Shown piece by piece: positions 61,152-64,000 of a DNA stretch of 64,000 bases (its first letter is position 1; each line of letters opens with the position of its first letter). The translations under genes and the position numbers were made by a program. This DNA comes from Bacteroidetes bacterium UBA7674 (GTDB lineage Bacteria; Bacteroidota; Bacteroidia; Chitinophagales; Chitinophagaceae), in contig DLHG01000013.1 of NCBI GenBank assembly GCA_002483105.1, positions 310,001 to 374,000 of the forward strand. Direction: 5' to 3'. The notes beneath the pieces are model-generated. The model was not told the DNA's origin, did not search any database, and saw only the letters and a list, made by a program, of their open reading frames with translations.

Positions 61152-61574
61152 ATGTTACAGCCAAAGAAAGTAAAACATCGTAAAGCCCATAAAGGCCGTA
61201 TTAAAGGTGACGCACAGCGTGGAGCTACTATAGCTTTCGGTTCGTTCGGCCTGAAAGCAATGGAACCTAAGTGGATCACTAACCGCCAGATAGAGGCAGC
61301 ACGTCAGGCTATGACTCGTCATATGAAACGTGAAGGTAACGTGTGGATACGCATCTTCCCTGATAAACCAATCACTCGTAAGCCTCAAGAGGTACGTATG
61401 GGTAAAGGTAAAGGTAACCTCGAATTTTGGGCAGCTGTGGTAAAACCAGGTCGCATCATGTTTGAACTGGAAGGCGTTCCGATGCAGGTTGCACAGGAAG
61501 CTCTGGAACTGGCAGCACAGAAATTACCAATTAGGACGAAGTTTGTAGTACGTCGTGACTACGCGGGAGCTTAA
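61152..61574 (+). CDS. rplP: 50S ribosomal protein L16
   Basis: The protein has 140 residues. L16 organises the A-site of the large subunit. Signature is MLQPKKVKHRKAHKGRIKGDAQRG, IEAARQAMTRHMKREGNVWIRIFPDKPITRKPQEVRMGKGKGNLEFWAAVVKPGRIMFELEGV. The gap from rpsC is 36 bp. Confidence 0.97.
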   Translation: MLQPKKVKHRKAHKGRIKGDAQRGATIAFGSFGLKAMEPKWITNRQIEAARQAMTRHMKREGNVWIRIFPDKPITRKPQEVRMGKGKGNLEFWAAVVKPGRIMFELEGVPMQVAQEALELAAQKLPIRTKFVVRRDYAGA

Positions 61575-61642
61575 TTCTATAACAAATAAAAAGTAGGGCA
61601 GGGGATAACCCGGTTCTTCAATAAAAATAAAAAGTAATCACA

Positions 61643-61855
61643 ATGGCAAAAGCTAAGAAAGCGGAAGTACACAGTTATCGTTCGCTCGATAACGAGGCGC
61701 TAACTGCCAAAATACAGGATGAAGAAGTACGCTTGAAAAAGCTGCACTTCAGCCACTCGGTTAACCCGATAGAGAATCCGTTGACTATCCGTCATCTGCG
61801 TCGTACACTCGCGCAAATGAAGACAGAACAGCGCAAAAGAGCATTAGGTTTCTAA
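61643..61855 (+). CDS. rpmC: 50S ribosomal protein L29
   Basis: The protein has 70 residues. L29 sits beside L23 at the exit tunnel. Its two-helix form is seen (LDNEALTAKIQDEEVRLKKLHFSHSVNPIENPLTIRHLRRTLAQMKTEQRKR). The gap from rplP is 68 bp and AT-rich; the gap to rpsQ is only 10 bp. Confidence 0.95.
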   Translation: MAKAKKAEVHSYRSLDNEALTAKIQDEEVRLKKLHFSHSVNPIENPLTIRHLRRTLAQMKTEQRKRALGF

Positions 61856-61865
61856 TAAATTTAAG

Positions 61866-62132
61866 ATGTCAATTATGACTGAAAGAAAACGTAGAAAAAC
61901 CCGTATAGGTATCGTGAGCAGCGACAAGATGGATAAAACCATCACTGTTAATGTAGAGCGTAAGGTAAAACACCCTATATACGGTAAGTTCGTTAAAAAG
62001 ACGACAAAATTCCATGCTCATGACGAGCAAACGACTGCGGGAACAGGTGATACTGTACGCATCATGGAAACACGCCCCCTGAGCAAGACCAAGCGCTGGA
62101 GGTTAGTAGAAATTATTGAAAAAGCTAAGTAA
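61866..62132 (+). CDS. rpsQ: 30S ribosomal protein S17
   Basis: The protein has 88 residues. S17 is an OB-fold rRNA-binding protein. Signature is RRKTRIGIVSSDKMDKTITVNVERKVKHPIYGKFVKKTTKFHAHDE and IMETRPLSKTKRWRLVEII. ATG 61875 (three codons downstream) is an alternative start that would give the shorter MTERK form common in the family. Confidence 0.95.
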   Translation: MSIMTERKRRKTRIGIVSSDKMDKTITVNVERKVKHPIYGKFVKKTTKFHAHDEQTTAGTGDTVRIMETRPLSKTKRWRLVEIIEKAK

Positions 62133-62144
62133 TCTTATTTAAAG

Positions 62145-62513
62145 ATGATACAACAAGAATCCCGGCTCAATGTAGCCGACAACAGTGGTGCGAAGGAAGT
62201 ACTTTGCATACGTGTGTTGGGTAATTCGGGACAGGTTTATGCCGGAATTGGTGACAGGATAGTGGTAACCGTAAAGGATGCTCTACCAGGTGGTGCTATG
62301 AAAAAAGGTACCGTGTCTAAGGCTGTAATCGTTCGTACCAAGAACAAATTGCGTCGTAAAGATGGTTCTTACATCAATTTTGACGATAACGCAGTAGTTC
62401 TGCTCAACAATTCTGATGAGCCTCGTGGTACCCGTATATTCGGACCGGTAGCCCGTGAACTGCGTGACAAAGGATACATGAAAATTGTTTCCCTAGCACC
62501 GGAAGTATTGTAA
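62145..62513 (+). CDS. rplN: 50S ribosomal protein L14
   Basis: The protein has 122 residues. L14 binds 23S rRNA and lies at the subunit interface. Signature is MIQQESRLNVADNSGAKEVLCIRVLG, AVIVRTKNKLRRKDGSYINFDDNAVVLLNN and GTRIFGPVARELRDKGYMKIVSLAPEVL. Located 12 bp after rpsQ. Confidence 0.97.
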   Translation: MIQQESRLNVADNSGAKEVLCIRVLGNSGQVYAGIGDRIVVTVKDALPGGAMKKGTVSKAVIVRTKNKLRRKDGSYINFDDNAVVLLNNSDEPRGTRIFGPVARELRDKGYMKIVSLAPEVL

Positions 62514-62522
62514 AAAAAGTTG

Positions 62523-62530
62523 TACCTTTG
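62523..62530 (+). promoter_or_regulatory. Possible internal promoter element upstream of rplX
   Basis: TACCTTTG followed by CAGCCC lies in the 64-bp gap between rplN and rplX. It is the same 8-mer as the -7 element of rpsJ, with nearly the same following bases. A TTG upstream is only 12 bp away, so the -33 spacing is not conventional. Confidence 0.4.
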
Positions 62531-62577
62531 CAGCCCGTTAGCAAAATGGGATAAAGGGAAGCGTTAAAATAATAATC

Positions 62578-62916
62578 GTGAAACAGAGATTTCAACCGAA
62601 GTTCAATATTAAGAAAGGCGACGAGGTCGTGGTAATTACCGGTAAGAATAAAGACCGTAATACCCCTCGTAAGGTATTAGCCGTTCAACCTCAGGAAAGC
62701 CGTGTGCTTGTTGAAGGTGTGAACATCGTGTCTAAGCACCTGAAGCCAAATGCTCAGAATCCACAAGGAGCTATCGTTCGCGAAGAAGCTTCTATTCATA
62801 TCTCTAACGTAATGTTATGGGATGCGAAAGCTAAAGCACCTTCTCGTGTTAAGCGTGAGCGTAAAGAAACAAGTTTTGTCCGCATCTTCAAAAAATCAGG
62901 GGAGGTGATCAAATAA
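62578..62916 (+). CDS. rplX: 50S ribosomal protein L24
   Basis: The protein has 112 residues. L24 initiates 50S assembly. The KOW motif is visible (FNIKKGDEVVVITGKNKDR...PRKVLAVQPQESRVLVEGVNIVSKHLKPNAQNPQGAIVREEASIHISNVMLW). The start is GTG 62578: no in-frame ATG precedes the KOW domain. The stop overlaps the rplE start by 1 base (TAATG). Confidence 0.95.
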   Translation: MKQRFQPKFNIKKGDEVVVITGKNKDRNTPRKVLAVQPQESRVLVEGVNIVSKHLKPNAQNPQGAIVREEASIHISNVMLWDAKAKAPSRVKRERKETSFVRIFKKSGEVIK

Positions 62917-63500
62917 TGGCTACTAATACAACATACACTCCTCGTCTTCAGAAGAAGTACCAGGAAGAAGTCATCCCTGCTTTAATGAAAAAGTTCGGAT
63001 ACTCTACAGTAATGCAGTGTCCTCGCCTGGTCAAGGTTTGCCTGAACCAAGGTGTAAAGGGTTCTACATCTGACAAGAAACTTATAGATGATGCAATAGG
63101 TGAAATGACTTTGGTTTCTGGCCAAAAGGCAGTCCCTACATTGTCTAAGAAAGATATCTCTAACTTCAAACTTCGTAAGGCTATGCCTATCGGTTGCCGC
63201 GTTACTCTTCGCAGCAATAACATGTTTGAATTTTTAGATCGCTTTATCTCTATTACCCTGCCACGTGTACGTGACTTCAAGGGTATCAACGAGAAGTCTT
63301 TCGACGGCCGTGGTAACTATACTATGGGTGTTACAGAGCAAATTATCTTCCCTGAGATTGACATCGATAAAGTTGGACGTATCAGTGGTATGGATATCAC
63401 TTTCGTAACTACTGCGAAGACAAATGAAGAGGCTTACGAACTTCTGAGAGAGTTAGGAATGCCTTTCAAGAACATGACTAAAACAGAAACAGATAACTAA
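62916..63500 (+). CDS. rplE: 50S ribosomal protein L5
   Basis: The protein has 194 residues. L5 binds 5S rRNA and contacts the P-site tRNA. Signature is YTPRLQKKYQEEVIPALMKKFGYSTVMQCPRLVKVCLNQGVKGSTSDKKLIDDAIGEMTLVSGQKAV and the central RDFKGINEKSFDGRGNYTMGVTEQIIFPEID. A strong hairpin follows at 63507-63539. Confidence 0.97.
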   Translation: MATNTTYTPRLQKKYQEEVIPALMKKFGYSTVMQCPRLVKVCLNQGVKGSTSDKKLIDDAIGEMTLVSGQKAVPTLSKKDISNFKLRKAMPIGCRVTLRSNNMFEFLDRFISITLPRVRDFKGINEKSFDGRGNYTMGVTEQIIFPEIDIDKVGRISGMDITFVTTAKTNEEAYELLRELGMPFKNMTKTETDN

Positions 63501-63506
63501 AAATAC

Positions 63507-63539
63507 TTGAAGATCGGATAACAACTATCCGGTCTTCAA
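63507..63539 (+). other. Strong intergenic hairpin between rplE and rpsN
   Basis: A 14-bp stem (63507-63520 with 63526-63539, one G-U pair in RNA) with loop ACAAC is followed by the moderately T-rich CTTTATAATTTT. It resembles an attenuator or processing site rather than a full terminator, as rpsN and rpsH lie downstream in the same operon. Confidence 0.7.
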
Positions 63540-63560
63540 CTTTATAATTTTAAACAAACT

Positions 63561-63830
63561 ATGGCAAAAGAATCAGTAAAAGCCCGCCAACGCAAACGCG
63601 AGAAAATGGTAGCACAGTACGCTGAAAGGCGCGCTGCTCTGAAAGCTGCAGGTGATTATGCTGGATTGGATAAACTTCCAAAAAATGCATCACCGGTACG
63701 TTTGAAGAACCGTTGCCAGCTTACAGGCCGTCCTCGTGGCTATATGCGCCACTTCGGAATGAGTCGTAACATATTCCGCGATATGGCGTTGAACGGTATG
63801 ATACCAGGAGTACGTAAAGCTAGCTGGTAA
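63561..63830 (+). CDS. rpsN: 30S ribosomal protein S14 (zinc-independent type)
   Basis: The protein has 89 residues. The 30S head protein S14 lacks the two CxxC pairs of the short zinc form, so it is the longer C-minus type. Signature is MAKESVKARQRKREKMVAQYAERRAALKAAGDYAGLDKLPKNASPVRLKNRCQLTGRPRGYMRHFGMSRNIFRDMALNGMIPGVRKASW. A TCAGAAT/ATTCTGA hairpin lies in the following gap near 63872. Confidence 0.97.
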   Translation: MAKESVKARQRKREKMVAQYAERRAALKAAGDYAGLDKLPKNASPVRLKNRCQLTGRPRGYMRHFGMSRNIFRDMALNGMIPGVRKASW

Positions 63831-63930
63831 ACCCCATAACCTGTAACAGGGGAGTGGTAATCGTTTCAAGGTCAGAATCAATATTCTGAAACCCGTAACA
63901 AATTTATTTACAAACACATTAAAATTAAAG

Positions 63931-64000
63931 ATGGTAACAGATCCTATAGCAGATTTTTTGACGCGTATTCGTAATGCTCAGATGGCGCGTCACCGTATTG
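63931..64000 (+). CDS. rpsH: 30S ribosomal protein S8 (3' truncated by window)
   Basis: Only the first 23 codons are visible from ATG 63931, reading MVTDPIADFLTRIRNAQMARHRI. This matches the N-terminus of S8 (TDPIADFLTRIRNA is the family hallmark), and rpsH follows rpsN in the usual spc order. The rest lies outside the window. Confidence 0.93.
   Translation, partial: MVTDPIADFLTRIRNAQMARHRI

Overview
The window is a contiguous chromosomal segment from a member of the Bacteroidota, most likely close to Chitinophagaceae. Four things point there: secreted proteins with C-terminal type IX secretion (Por) sorting domains, the gene order miaB - sigma-54 activator - lptE - TPR protein - secG, several DUF families typical of the phylum (DUF4175, DUF6249, DUF3667), and promoters of the TTG-N19/20-TAnnTTTG type upstream of gap, sucC and rpsJ. 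No phage, plasmid, IS transposase, CRISPR array or restriction system is visible. Species cannot be assigned from the sequence alone.

Layout. 1-8.0 kb: envelope and secreted proteins (a truncated beta-barrel gene, a lipoprotein, a beta-helix protein and a delta-60-like repeat protein, both with sorting domains), the tRNA methylthiotransferase gene mtaB, and a CYTH protein. 8.0-8.5 kb: a gene-free, repeat-rich island. 8.5-17.5 kb: exonuclease III, tRNA-Lys(CUU), a TPR histidine kinase, and the central-carbon genes sucC, pgk and gap. 17.5-25.4 kb: mltG, then the minus-strand envelope cluster miaB / sigma-54 activator / lptE / acidic TPR protein / secG, then a HAD phosphatase. 25.4-27.1 kb: an ECF sigma / putative anti-sigma / DUF6249 unit. 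27.1-32.4 kb: a five-gene minus-strand operon (EamA transporter, ilvE, GNAT, DUF1572, PhzF) divergent from a MocR-type regulator. 32.4-47.6 kb: membrane and housekeeping genes (DUF3667, MutS2-like, DUF4175, RarA, glutaminyl cyclase, YitT, HD protein), a TPR adenylate cyclase and a CAP protein. 48-56 kb: a 2159-residue repetitive type IX-secreted protein, a second secreted beta-helix protein and a small TonB-domain protein. 56.5-64 kb: the S10/spc ribosomal protein operon from rpsJ to the start of rpsH.

The most interesting non-coding signals are short palindromic elements. A roughly 55-bp double-hairpin element is present twice (8038-8089 and 25382-25436) with compensatory base changes in its stems, and the second copy is flanked by a 10-bp direct repeat that looks like a target-site duplication splitting two convergent stop codons. 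The island at 8.0-8.5 kb also holds a MITE-like inverted repeat and a 22-bp iteron-like array. On the protein side, the MocR-linked operon, the RGG-rich tail of ribosomal protein S3 and the uncharacterised acidic TPR protein between lptE and secG deserve a second look. Most of the remaining content is ordinary core genome.
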